64,000 bases of DNA from contig NZ_FOYQ01000002.1 in assembly GCF_900115205.1 (NCBI RefSeq), positions 1 to 64,000 of the forward strand, in the 5' to 3' direction. Of the stretch, positions 16,406 to 24,539 are shown piece by piece. The DNA is from Robiginitalea myxolifaciens (lineage in GTDB: Bacteria > Bacteroidota > Bacteroidia > Flavobacteriales > Flavobacteriaceae). The notes beneath the pieces were generated by a model. That model worked only from the letters and a program-made list of their open reading frames with translations. It was not told where the DNA came from and searched no databases. Both the position numbers and the translations under genes were made by a program. Positions within the stretch are counted from its first letter, which is position 1, and every line of letters starts with the position of its first letter.

Positions 16406-17438
16406 GCGTTTAGTACTTATAATCCTTTTAATAGGCCTGCTGGTAGCAGGATTTTTTGCCTATTACATCTATAACGCCTTATTCGTTAGTAACACCTCCT
16501 TTGAAGGAAAGACGCGCTATGTCTATGTGTCCAGTGATGGTGACTATAGCGAGGTTCGCTCGCAATTGGATACTTTGCTCAAAGACATGGGAACCTTTGA
16601 GGCGGTTGCGAAACGAAAGAATTACCTCACCAATATCCGCCCCGGCAGGTATCCGATTGAGGCTGGGATGAATAACAACGATATTGTAAATTCCCTCAGG
16701 AGTCGGAATACACCGATACGGGTGGCCTTTAATAACCAGGAAACACCTTTTGATCTGGCCGGGCGCATCGCCACACAAATAGAAGCCGACAGCGTTTCCC
16801 TGGTGACGGCCATGTACGACCCCGAATTCCTGGCCAAAGCCGGCTTGGATCGCCATACCGCAATCGCTCCATACCTTCCCAACACCTATGAGTTCTACTG
16901 GAATACTTCGGCCGAGGAATTCCGGGACAGGATGTGGGATTACTATCAGAAGTACTGGAATGAAGAGCGCCGGGAACTAGCTCGTAAGCAAGGCCTCAGC
17001 CCTGAAGAAGTTCTGACGCTTGCCTCAATTGTGCAGAAGGAAACAGCCAAAACCGATGAAAGACCTCGGGTTGCCGGGGTTTATTTAAATCGACTTCGCG
17101 AAGGAATGGCACTTCAAGCCGATCCGACCGTTATCTATGGTATTAAGTTCGAAACGGGGAATTACGACACGATAATCAAACGAGTTTTGTATCGGGATCT
17201 CGAATTCGATACGCCTTACAATACGTATATGTACAGGGGCTTACCCCCCGGGCCTATTTTTATGCCGGACATGTCTTCGGTAGAGGCTGTTTTGCGCCCT
17301 GAAAAGCATAATTATTTCTACTTCGTAGTGGATGTAAGTAACTTTGGATACCACATGTTTGCGGAGTCCCTCGCGCAACACAACCGGAATAAAGCGCAGT
17401 ACATCCGATGGATTAATGCCCAGGGAATCAGGAGGTAG
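16395..17438 (+). CDS. mltG: Endolytic murein transglycosylase MltG
   Basis: A 347-residue inner-membrane lytic transglycosylase that cuts nascent glycan strands and sets their length. One N-terminal transmembrane helix (about 6-27) anchors a periplasmic YceG domain with LASIVQKETAK, which holds the catalytic Glu, and the downstream LQADPTVIYG and RGLPPGPI blocks. The ATG at 16395 starts inside the end of the GNAT gene (11-base overlap); an upstream in-frame ATG at 16275 lies within that gene and is rejected. Confidence 0.94.
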   Translation: MYRKRLVLIILLIGLLVAGFFAYYIYNALFVSNTSFEGKTRYVYVSSDGDYSEVRSQLDTLLKDMGTFEAVAKRKNYLTNIRPGRYPIEAGMNNNDIVNSLRSRNTPIRVAFNNQETPFDLAGRIATQIEADSVSLVTAMYDPEFLAKAGLDRHTAIAPYLPNTYEFYWNTSAEEFRDRMWDYYQKYWNEERRELARKQGLSPEEVLTLASIVQKETAKTDERPRVAGVYLNRLREGMALQADPTVIYGIKFETGNYDTIIKRVLYRDLEFDTPYNTYMYRGLPPGPIFMPDMSSVEAVLRPEKHNYFYFVVDVSNFGYHMFAESLAQHNRNKAQYIRWINAQGIRR

Positions 17439-17522
17439 ACCGTTTGTCAGCAAATTCCTGCCAATTATCCATAAATCAGTTCATTTTAAGAAATTATTGG
17501 GTTTCGGGTATTATTCCGGCAG

Positions 17523-17530
17523 TATCTTTG
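17523..17530 (+). promoter_or_regulatory. -7 element TATCTTTG
   Basis: A perfect TAnnTTTG 49 bases before the ATG at 17580, in the gap after mltG. It suggests separate transcription of the lysozyme-like gene. Confidence 0.5.
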
Positions 17531-17579
17531 ACCCGAGAAATTTAAGCAGTCCTCTTTTTGCGGACGTCAGTCTTAAGAA

Positions 17580-18230
17580 ATGAACTATATGAAAAAGTGG
17601 ATTGGTCTATTTGGTCCCCTGTTTCTTATTTTCTTCCTTACGGGTTTTGCACTTAAAAGCCCGAAGACCGTTTCGGTAAAACTACCTGAATCACAACGTG
17701 TTACTAAGAAGTTGTTGGTAAACCACCCGCAACCTGTTCCTGAGCCGGATACGGAGGAGATTTTGCCTCCTTTTCTGGGGTCGAACTATATGGGTTTCCG
17801 CGAAGCCCTGGCTTTTTCGGAGTCGCGAGGAGATTACTTTACCATAAACACCCTCGGGTATCTGGGTAAGTATCAGTTCGGTGTTTCCACCTTGAATCTG
17901 CTCGGGATATATAATGCGGTTCAATTCCTGAATACTCCTGAGTTACAGGAGGAAGCCTTCGCCACCAATTTATCTCGGAATAAATGGATCCTAAGGAAGG
18001 ATATCAAGCGTTTTGTGGGTAAAAAGATCGATGGTGTAGAGGTTACGGAGTCGGGGATTCTGGCAGCTGCCCACCTTGCAGGTGCTGGTAATGTAAAGCG
18101 GTATTTGCGCTCCTGGGGTGCAGTAGATGTACAGGATGCTTACGGTACTACGATTCGCCGTTACCTGAGCAAGTTTAGTGGTTTCGACACTTCCAATATT
18201 CTCGCGGAAAGAAACCCAAGAATCCTTTAG
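17580..18230 (+). CDS. Exported lysozyme-like (lytic transglycosylase-like) protein
   Basis: A 216-residue protein with a signal peptide (about residues 5-24), a short Pro-rich linker, then a domain with FREALAFSESRGDY and GYLGKYQFG near residues 78-105. A Glu in an ESRG context followed by a GxxGxYQFG motif resembles lysozyme-fold muramidases and lytic transglycosylases; Glu in SES is the likely acid. No cell-wall-binding repeat is present. It follows mltG, supporting a peptidoglycan role, but the enzyme activity is inferred. Confidence 0.68.
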   Translation: MNYMKKWIGLFGPLFLIFFLTGFALKSPKTVSVKLPESQRVTKKLLVNHPQPVPEPDTEEILPPFLGSNYMGFREALAFSESRGDYFTINTLGYLGKYQFGVSTLNLLGIYNAVQFLNTPELQEEAFATNLSRNKWILRKDIKRFVGKKIDGVEVTESGILAAAHLAGAGNVKRYLRSWGAVDVQDAYGTTIRRYLSKFSGFDTSNILAERNPRIL

Positions 18231-18233
18231 CCC

Positions 18234-18263
18234 GATAGGATCTCCTATCTGGAAAGACTTTCC
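18234..18263. repeat. Two tandem perfect inverted repeats between convergent genes
   Basis: GATAGGA-TC-TCCTATC (18234-18249) is followed one base later by GGAAAG-A-CTTTCC (18251-18263). They fill the gap between the convergent genes ending at 18230 and 18267. Neither has a T run, so they are not classical intrinsic terminators; they may end transcripts with a factor or protect 3' ends. Confidence 0.5.
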
Positions 18264-18266
18264 TTA

Positions 18267-18992
18267 CTAGTTCTCGGAAAGAATAATGTAGATGGCCGGA
18301 CGTTTGTGCAGGTCGGGTATTGTGGCTGCCCACCCTGAAACGGGCTTGGTTACCAGGTATTCCGATTTAAGGCTGAGGTCGGCCGCAACGCACAGCAGGG
18401 TCTCGGGATGCAGCGTTTTGAGTAATTCCTCAAAGAGTTTATTGTTGCGGTAAGGGGTTTCCATGAAAATCTGGCTTTGATTTTCTACCCGGGATCGCTT
18501 TTCCAATGCCTTAATGGCTTTTTTACGATCCGCCCGTTCGATCGGCAGATATCCTGTAAATGCAAAAGACTGGCCATTGAGGCCACTCCCCATTAAAGCG
18601 AGTAGAATAGAAGAAGGACCTACAAGGGGAATCACCCGGATACCTTCACGATGGGCCAATCGCGCCAATGCTCCCCCAGGATCTGCAATGCCCGGGCAAC
18701 CTGCCTCCGAGAGCATCCCAACGGGAAAGCCTTCCCGGCACGGCTGCAGGTACTCCGGTAATAAACCGGGTTCGGTGTACTTGTTTAGCAGGGAAATACT
18801 CAGGCTGTCCTGAGACTTTCTGGGAACTACCTTCTTGATAAATCGCCTGGCCGTTTTTTCATTTTCAACCACAAAATGGTCGATCTGCTCAATGGCTTGT
18901 TTGATGCTCAGGGGCAATACCTCCAAGGGTTCGGTCTCACCCAAAAGGGTAGGAATCATGTAAAGTGAGCCTTGAGGCGTATCGGATTCCAT
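18267..18992 (-). CDS. RsmI-like tetrapyrrole methylase family SAM methyltransferase
   Basis: A 241-residue SAM-dependent methyltransferase of the RsmI/YraL group (tetrapyrrole methylase fold). Visible marks are SEAGCPGIADPGG near residues 95-107, VPLVGPSSIL-like IPLVGPSSILLALMGSGL and FTGYLP. RsmI 2'-O-methylates C1402 of 16S rRNA, but flavobacteria often also carry this shorter paralog next to dnaA, so the target is uncertain. It starts 4 bases after the phosphatase gene stop, in the dnaA operon. Confidence 0.8.
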   Translation of the reverse strand: MESDTPQGSLYMIPTLLGETEPLEVLPLSIKQAIEQIDHFVVENEKTARRFIKKVVPRKSQDSLSISLLNKYTEPGLLPEYLQPCREGFPVGMLSEAGCPGIADPGGALARLAHREGIRVIPLVGPSSILLALMGSGLNGQSFAFTGYLPIERADRKKAIKALEKRSRVENQSQIFMETPYRNNKLFEELLKTLHPETLLCVAADLSLKSEYLVTKPVSGWAATIPDLHKRPAIYIILSEN

Positions 18993-18996
18993 ACGG

Positions 18997-19449
18997 TTAG
19001 GGACGGATATTTTGGTAAATATTCAGACAGGCTTCCCGAATCATTTCAAAAACCCTGGCAAAACCCTGATCTCCGCCGTAATACGGGTCGGGCACCTCCA
19101 TATTTCCCATTCCCCCTGCCTGGAGCAGCAGGGCTACTTTGGCCTCGTCTTGCGGGTTTTGCGCTAAGGCCAGGATATTGGAGTAATTGGCGTGATCCAT
19201 AGCGAAAATATAGTCAAAATCATGGAAATCGCTGGATTGAAACTGCCTACAGCGTTGCAGGGAAATATCGATATTGTTTTTTCGAGCGATGGCGATAGAT
19301 CTGGGATCCGGGGGATTTCCTACGTGATATCCGGCAGTCCCCGCGGAATCAACCTCAAATTCGGCACCAGCAATTTCCCTGAAAATACCCTCTGCCAGGG
19401 GAGAGCGACAGATATTTCCCAGACAGACCATCAAAACACGCGTTGGCAT
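18997..19449 (-). CDS. Low-molecular-weight protein-tyrosine phosphatase
   Basis: A 150-residue LMW-PTP. The P-loop C-x5-R is Cys9 to Arg15 (VCLGNICRS) and the general acid lies in VPDPYYGG near residue 118. These enzymes dephosphorylate tyrosine on proteins, often kinases of polysaccharide export. The ATG at 19449 is chosen because the P-loop must lie within about 15 residues of the N-terminus; the open frame extends far upstream only as a shadow of dnaA. Its start is 4 bases after the dnaA stop. Confidence 0.92.
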   Translation of the reverse strand: MPTRVLMVCLGNICRSPLAEGIFREIAGAEFEVDSAGTAGYHVGNPPDPRSIAIARKNNIDISLQRCRQFQSSDFHDFDYIFAMDHANYSNILALAQNPQDEAKVALLLQAGGMGNMEVPDPYYGGDQGFARVFEMIREACLNIYQNIRP

Positions 19450-19453
19450 GTAA

Positions 19454-20878
19454 TCAGGAAAGTTTTTTGGTAAGGTCTTCGATGTATTTGCGGAACTGCT
19501 TATCGGTTTCCGCCAGGTTATCGACGGTTTTACAGGCGTGAAGTACTGTGGCGTGATCGCGTTTACCGATTTGCGATCCAATACTGGCCAGGGATGCCTT
19601 GGTGAACTTCTTGGCGAAGAACATGGCCAATTGCCGTGCCTGGACAATGTGGCGCTTACGCGTCTTGGATTGCAGCGTAGCCACATCCATTTCGAAATAA
19701 TCCGAAACTACCTTCTGGATATAATCAATAGATACTTCGCGTTTGGTATTCTTTACGAACTTTTCGACTACCTGTTGCGCCAAATCCAGGGTAACATCCT
19801 TTTTATTGAAGGAAGATTGGGCAATGAGGGAAATAATTGCGCCTTCCAGCTCGCGAATGTTGGATTTGATATGCTTGGCTACATATTCAACAATTTCCTC
19901 GGGCATTTCCACCCCGTCGCGATACAGCTTGTTTTTTAGGATTGAAATCCGAGTTTCGTAGTCCGGGTTTTGCAATTCGGCACTCAGGCCCCATTTAAAA
20001 CGAGACAGCAAGCGCTGTTCAATATCCTGCATGTCTACAGGCGCCTTGTCCGAAGTCAGGACTACCTGCTTACCATTTTGATGTAAGTGATTGAAGATGT
20101 GGAAGAAGACATCTTGGGTGCCAGATTTTCCAGACAGGAACTGCACGTCGTCTATAATTAAGACGTCGATGAGCTGGTAAAAATGAATGAAATCATTTCG
20201 CGTATTCTTCTTAACCGACTCTATATACTGTTGGGTAAATTTCTCTGCGGAAATGTAAAGTACAGTGCGCTCGGGATATTTGTCCTTGATTTCAACCCCT
20301 ATGGCATGCGCCAGGTGGGTTTTACCCAGTCCAACCCCGCCGAAGATCAATAGGGGATTAAAAGAAGTTCCTCCCGGCTTATTGGCAACAGCCAGACCAG
20401 CCGATCGGGCCAGGCGGTTGGAATCTCCCTCCAGGAAGTTATCAAAGTTGTAATTCGGATTGAGTTGGGACTCAATTTTGATATTCCGGATTCCCGGGAT
20501 CACAAACGGGTTCTTTAATTCCGGATTTTTGGATTGCACCGGGACATCCATTTCCTGCGGTCCGAGTTGTGCCCGGTTGGTACTGGGGATTTTCTCGGTA
20601 AAGGGCTCGCGATTCCCATAGGTGTTCTCCAACTTAATCACGTAGACCAATTTAGCTCCTTCGCCCAGTTCCCGGGTGAGGGCTACTTTGAGCAACTTCA
20701 CATAATGCTCCTCCAGCCATTCGTAAAAGAATTTGCTGGGAACCTGAATGCTTAAGGCTTTGTTGGATAATTTGACAGGGCGAATAGGTTCAAACCATGT
20801 TTTGAATGCCTGCGGTTGTATGTTGTCTCGGATAAAACCCAAACAATTTTCCCATACGGAATCGGCAGTAACATTCAT
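19454..20878 (-). CDS. dnaA: Chromosomal replication initiator DnaA
   Basis: A 474-residue AAA+ initiator that binds DnaA boxes and melts the origin. Domain I is at residues 1-85, a linker to about 140, then the ATPase with Walker A GGVGLGKTH (180-188) and Walker B LIIDDVQFL, and the C-terminal DNA-binding domain with the signature RDHATVLHACKTV. It is first in an operon with the LMW-PTP and RsmI-like genes. No cluster of DnaA boxes (TTATCCACA) is seen near it, so the origin is probably elsewhere. The 5' leader holds a terminator-like hairpin. Confidence 0.97.
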   Translation of the reverse strand: MNVTADSVWENCLGFIRDNIQPQAFKTWFEPIRPVKLSNKALSIQVPSKFFYEWLEEHYVKLLKVALTRELGEGAKLVYVIKLENTYGNREPFTEKIPSTNRAQLGPQEMDVPVQSKNPELKNPFVIPGIRNIKIESQLNPNYNFDNFLEGDSNRLARSAGLAVANKPGGTSFNPLLIFGGVGLGKTHLAHAIGVEIKDKYPERTVLYISAEKFTQQYIESVKKNTRNDFIHFYQLIDVLIIDDVQFLSGKSGTQDVFFHIFNHLHQNGKQVVLTSDKAPVDMQDIEQRLLSRFKWGLSAELQNPDYETRISILKNKLYRDGVEMPEEIVEYVAKHIKSNIRELEGAIISLIAQSSFNKKDVTLDLAQQVVEKFVKNTKREVSIDYIQKVVSDYFEMDVATLQSKTRKRHIVQARQLAMFFAKKFTKASLASIGSQIGKRDHATVLHACKTVDNLAETDKQFRKYIEDLTKKLS

Positions 20879-20924
20879 TATTGCAGCTGTCTTTTAGGTT
20901 GGTTTAGTAGCGAGTTAGTAGGCG

Positions 20925-20950
20925 CAAAAAAGGACAGTTTTGCTGTCCTT
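20925..20950 (-). terminator. Terminator-like hairpin in the dnaA leader
   Basis: On the minus strand a perfect 8-bp stem (20950-20943 with 20937-20930) with loop CAAAA is followed by six T (20931-20926). It ends 47 bases before the dnaA ATG. There is no minus-strand gene closer than 21500 for it to terminate, so it may attenuate dnaA or block antisense readthrough from that side. Confidence 0.7.
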
Positions 20951-21084
20951 CCTGAGGAGACAAATATGTAAACAAAAAAACTAAAAAAAAAACGGCGGGG
21001 GGGTTGAATTTTCCCTTTTTTTTTCAGAAGTTCCGACCGTCTCCTCAACTGTTTTAAAGATATCCCTTTTTTCCTCAACAACCT

Positions 21085-21486
21085 ATGAATTCCCACAAAA
21101 TTTCGTTGCGTATTCGCTATGGGGAAACCGATCAAATGGGAGTGGTATACCACGGGAATTACCCGCAATATCTGGAACTCGGGCGGGTTGAGTGGTTGCG
21201 TTCGTTAGGAATTTCCTACAAAAGTATGGAAGATACCGGATGTATACTGCCCGTAATTTCCTTAAGTATAAATTATAAGAAACCGGCCGTTTATGACGAG
21301 CTGATTACCGTTACGACCAAACTGGTTAAAATACCTACCGTTCGTATTGAATTTGAATACGAAATCACCGATGAAAATCAGGGATTGATCGCCACAGCAA
21401 ATACACAGCTGGCTTTCCTGGACAAATCTACGCGCAGGCCTATGCGGTGTCCGGATTATTTGATGCAAAAACTTCAGGGAGTCTGA
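21085..21486 (+). CDS. Acyl-CoA thioesterase, YbgC/4HBT hot-dog family
   Basis: A 133-residue hot-dog-fold thioesterase that hydrolyses acyl-CoA or acyl-ACP. The active-site segment is YGETDQMGVVYHGNYPQYLE near residues 12-31, where Asp (ETDQ) is the usual catalytic residue, followed by GRVEWLR on the long helix. YgbC-type members associate with the Tol-Pal system in proteobacteria; no such neighbours occur here. It is divergent from dnaA and converges on the EamA transporter gene. Confidence 0.9.
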   Translation: MNSHKISLRIRYGETDQMGVVYHGNYPQYLELGRVEWLRSLGISYKSMEDTGCILPVISLSINYKKPAVYDELITVTTKLVKIPTVRIEFEYEITDENQGLIATANTQLAFLDKSTRRPMRCPDYLMQKLQGV

Positions 21487-21499
21487 GCGGGTACTTTAC

Positions 21500-22363
21500 C
21501 TAGGTTCCCAACCCAACCATAATGATACTTACCACGGCCAGGCCAACGCCCAGCCAGTTACGCTGACTAAGCTTTTCGCGAAAGATTACCACCCCAAGCA
21601 GGGTTGAAAACAACACGATTGCTACGTTGTTGAGGGTAAAAATGGCTGCACTGGATAGCCCGGGTACTCCCAGCGCCTTTAAGAGGAAGAAAATGGAAAA
21701 GAAGTTAGGGATGCCAAGTACCACACCTCCGAGTAGGTTCCGTGGCGTAAACATGGTAAAGGAAACGTTTTTCCGGAGGAAAACCCCCAGGATACCCAAG
21801 GTTCCTGCTGACGCGAATACCGTAGCGGAAAAGAGGGGGAATTCATTGTCCGGCACAAAGTGAGTTTGCATGTACTTAATGCAGAGGTCGATCAGACCTG
21901 AGCCAAGGAATACCAGTAATGGCAGAAGCCATTGCGATACGGTAAAACGACTGTTTGCCGGCAGCGTGGCCCAGTACACGGCCAGCAGCGCCAATAGAAT
22001 CCCTGCGATGCGCACGGGCCCCAGATGCTCATTGTATAGAAATATCCCCGCCAACACGGGTAGGACCAGGGACATTTTGGTAGCAACTGAAGCTACCGAA
22101 ACCCCCAATACTTGTGAGGTTCGGGCCATTAAATTAAATATAACCACAAAGATCAGCCCCAGGCACAGCGCGGGAACAAACCAGGGTTGTTCAGGAAAGT
22201 CTTTTAACTCCAGGCTTCTCGGAAAAGAGAGCATCCCAACCGTAAAGGCCGTATAATAATTGGCTATAATGGCTGGATAATTCTGAATCCTGAACCTGGA
22301 AAAGGCTTTGAAAACCACAAAGATCAGGCTGGAACTGAGGATGCTTAATAAAAGGTAGATCAT
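21500..22363 (-). CDS. EamA/DMT superfamily transporter
   Basis: A 287-residue protein with ten hydrophobic helices arranged as two EamA repeats, each about 140 residues; the second ends FREKLSQRNWLGVGLAVVSI, a typical EamA C-terminal pattern. Members export small metabolites such as amino acids; the substrate cannot be told. Its ATG overlaps the stop of the HAD gene by 4 bases (ATGA), so it is the last gene of the ribD operon. Confidence 0.87.
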   Translation of the reverse strand: MIYLLLSILSSSLIFVVFKAFSRFRIQNYPAIIANYYTAFTVGMLSFPRSLELKDFPEQPWFVPALCLGLIFVVIFNLMARTSQVLGVSVASVATKMSLVLPVLAGIFLYNEHLGPVRIAGILLALLAVYWATLPANSRFTVSQWLLPLLVFLGSGLIDLCIKYMQTHFVPDNEFPLFSATVFASAGTLGILGVFLRKNVSFTMFTPRNLLGGVVLGIPNFFSIFFLLKALGVPGLSSAAIFTLNNVAIVLFSTLLGVVIFREKLSQRNWLGVGLAVVSIIMVGLGT

Positions 22364-22968
22364 CCCTTCAGAAATTTATCCAGGCTGGTTACATCTTCGG
22401 TGCCTACCTTTAAATGCCAGGTGTTGATACCCAACGAAGCTGCCCCAGCCGTGTTTTCTTGCGTATCATCGATAAACAGTGTTTCCCGTGGTTCCAGGGA
22501 GTGAACGTTCAAAAGGTGTTCAAAAATTTCGGAGTCGGGCTTGCGCATGCCCAGTTCGTGGCTCAAATGGAATCCTTCAAAACAGGATACAAACCTTTGG
22601 TAATCTACATCGCCCATTTGCTTTTGAACATGCTCAATATGCAAGGCATTGGTATTGCTCAAAAGGAAAAGGCGATAGCGCGCTTTACTTGCCAAATCCT
22701 CCAGGTATTCCAGGCGATACGCGGGAAAGTCTGCCAGTATCGAATTCCAGATCCTGGTGATCAATTCAAAATTATCGAGTACGAGCAGGGAGGAAGCCTG
22801 TCCCAGGAATTGATCATCACTTAATGCGCCGATCTCGTAGGCCTTGTTCAAGCTAATGAACTGAGGCAGATCCGGATCAAGTCCCAAACGCCTAAAAGTA
22901 GCCGGTATTGCTGCCTTGTCCAGATTAATAAAGACATCTCCAAAGTCGAAAATCACATTTCTAATCAT
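22360..22968 (-). CDS. HAD superfamily hydrolase (IA, haloacid dehalogenase-like)
   Basis: A 202-residue HAD phosphatase. Motif I is FDFGDVF with nucleophile Asp8, motif II is LLSNTN, motif III Lys lies in RKPDSEIF and motif IV is FIDDTQEN. The helical cap after motif I marks subclass I. Located between ribD and a transporter, it could be the missing phosphatase for the ribD product (5-amino-6-ribitylamino-uracil phosphate), a step done by HAD enzymes in other bacteria, but this is only inference. The ATG at 22968 overlaps the ribD stop by 8 bases. Confidence 0.88.
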   Translation of the reverse strand: MIRNVIFDFGDVFINLDKAAIPATFRRLGLDPDLPQFISLNKAYEIGALSDDQFLGQASSLLVLDNFELITRIWNSILADFPAYRLEYLEDLASKARYRLFLLSNTNALHIEHVQKQMGDVDYQRFVSCFEGFHLSHELGMRKPDSEIFEHLLNVHSLEPRETLFIDDTQENTAGAASLGINTWHLKVGTEDVTSLDKFLKG

Positions 22969-24013
22969 TGCGCAGGATTTGTAATCGGTCGTGCTCCAAA
23001 TGGGTCTCGGCAATAAGCCTGCCTTTGATTTCCGGAGCTTTAATCCCATTTTTCAGCAGCGAAGGCCCCTGGAAGATACGCGCCTCGTCCCAGAGGTCGG
23101 TCGAAATAAATAAATTCAGGGTTTGCGCCCCACCTTCAACAATTATACTATTAAGCCCTTGTTTCTGAGCCCAGGAAGCGATTTGCTTCGGGATTGCTTT
23201 CCCGGAATTGAGCGCTACATAGCTCAGGTTTTCTTTAGCTTCCGGAGGATTGGCCTGCTCGTGAAAAACAGCAGTGGGTGTGCTGTGGTCTAATAATTTA
23301 GAGGCTGCGGGTACCCGGAGGTTGCGGTCAATGAGCAGCCGATAAGGATTCCTTCCTTCCCAAGCTCTCGCCGACAAGGCAGGATTATCGGCTACAGCGG
23401 TTTGGGTACCGACCAGAATAGCCATTTCCTCCGTTCTCCATTTATGCACCAACCTGCGTGAAAGGCTTCCTGAAATCCAAAAGGGTTTGGCGTCCTTATC
23501 GCGTGCTTCGTTTTCCGGAGCGATAAAGCCATCCCGGCTCTCTGCCCATTTCAAAATGATATAGGGCCGACCCTGCTCCTGGGCAGTCAGAAAGCGCCGG
23601 TGGTGTTGCCTGCATTCCCCTTGCAGTATTCCTTCTATTACTTCGATTCCCGCCTCTTGCAATTGGGTAATCCCCATACCGGCTACCTTAGGGTTAGGGT
23701 CGCGGATTCCCACCACTACTCGTGGGATTCCACTTGCTATAATTACATTGGTGCAGGGCGGTGTTTTGCCCTGATGGCAGCAAGGTTCCAGACTTACATA
23801 TAAAGTGGCCCGTTTCAGTAAGCCCTTGTCCGATACAGAATTGAGTGCGTTTACCTCGGCGTGAGGACCGCCAAAGGCACTGGTATAACCTTCTCCAATT
23901 ATAGCGCCATCGCAAACTATTACTGCCCCTACCATGGGATTCGGGGCGGCAAGACCCAGGGCTTTGGACCCAATTTGGAGGCAGCGTCGAAGGTATTTTT
24001 CGTGTATCTTCAC
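22961..24013 (-). CDS. ribD: Bifunctional riboflavin deaminase/reductase RibD
   Basis: A 350-residue enzyme for steps two and three of riboflavin synthesis. The N-terminal deaminase has zinc residues in GPHAEV (His, Glu) and PCCHQGKTPPC; the C-terminal NADPH reductase has WAESRDGF, SGSLSRR and VEGGAQTLN. Two GTG codons in a row (24016, 24013) are the only possible starts; family alignment fits either. The -7 box ends at 24018, so a transcript would begin about at 24013, making this a probable leaderless GTG-start gene; 24013 is chosen for that reason. Confidence 0.92.
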   Translation of the reverse strand: MKIHEKYLRRCLQIGSKALGLAAPNPMVGAVIVCDGAIIGEGYTSAFGGPHAEVNALNSVSDKGLLKRATLYVSLEPCCHQGKTPPCTNVIIASGIPRVVVGIRDPNPKVAGMGITQLQEAGIEVIEGILQGECRQHHRRFLTAQEQGRPYIILKWAESRDGFIAPENEARDKDAKPFWISGSLSRRLVHKWRTEEMAILVGTQTAVADNPALSARAWEGRNPYRLLIDRNLRVPAASKLLDHSTPTAVFHEQANPPEAKENLSYVALNSGKAIPKQIASWAQKQGLNSIIVEGGAQTLNLFISTDLWDEARIFQGPSLLKNGIKAPEIKGRLIAETHLEHDRLQILRND

Positions 24014-24017
24014 CACG

Positions 24018-24025
24018 CAAAAATA
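24018..24025 (-). promoter_or_regulatory. -7 element TATTTTTG abutting the ribD start
   Basis: A perfect TAnnTTTG on the minus strand, one base from the first GTG (24016) and four from the second (24013). It implies a leaderless transcript. Confidence 0.6.
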
Positions 24026-24038
24026 CTACAATATCATC

Positions 24039-24530
24039 ATGGATTTGAAGGGGCTTACCATACGACCAATTACCCGGTCAGACAATACAGCCATTGCCGG
24101 GATTATCCGCAGTGTCATGCGTGAATGGGGTGCCCCTGAGGAAGGATCGGCCCTGTCCGACCCTGAGCTCGATCGGATGTTTGAAACCTATGAACCCGTG
24201 GGAAGTATGTATTGGGTGGTTGCCGACGGCACTCAGGTTTTAGGCGGGGCCGGTATTGCGCCGCTCGCCGGTGGTCCCCAGGGTACCTGTGAACTCCAAA
24301 AAATGTATTTCCGCCCGGAACTACGGGGTAAAGGCATGGGTGCGACCCTCATTGGAAAAGCGATGGAGGAAGCCAGGAAGCTGGGATACCGTCAATGTTA
24401 TATCGAGACCATGCCGTATATGGACAAAGCCATGCGTTTGTATGAGCGTTTTGGTTTCGAAAAACGGTCAGAACCTCTGGGAAATACAGGTCATACGGCC
24501 TGTCAGGTTTGGCTGGAAAAGACGCTATAG
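24039..24530 (+). CDS. GNAT family N-acetyltransferase
   Basis: A 163-residue acetyltransferase with LTIRPITRSDN at the N-terminus, the acetyl-CoA loop RPELRGKGMGATLIG near residues 93-107 and MRLYERFGFEKR near 135. The substrate is unknown. The ATG at 24039 fits the domain start; the frame upstream lies in ribD's antisense. It is divergent from ribD with 25 bases between starts and precedes prmC by 9 bases, so it probably leads the prmC-ligA operon. Confidence 0.88.
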   Translation: MDLKGLTIRPITRSDNTAIAGIIRSVMREWGAPEEGSALSDPELDRMFETYEPVGSMYWVVADGTQVLGGAGIAPLAGGPQGTCELQKMYFRPELRGKGMGATLIGKAMEEARKLGYRQCYIETMPYMDKAMRLYERFGFEKRSEPLGNTGHTACQVWLEKTL

Positions 24531-24539
24531 GAGTTTACC

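Noticed and set aside
20879-21084. Possible replication origin next to dnaA
   Set aside because: The gap has A and G runs and one hairpin but no DnaA boxes; in Bacteroidota the origin is often not beside dnaA.
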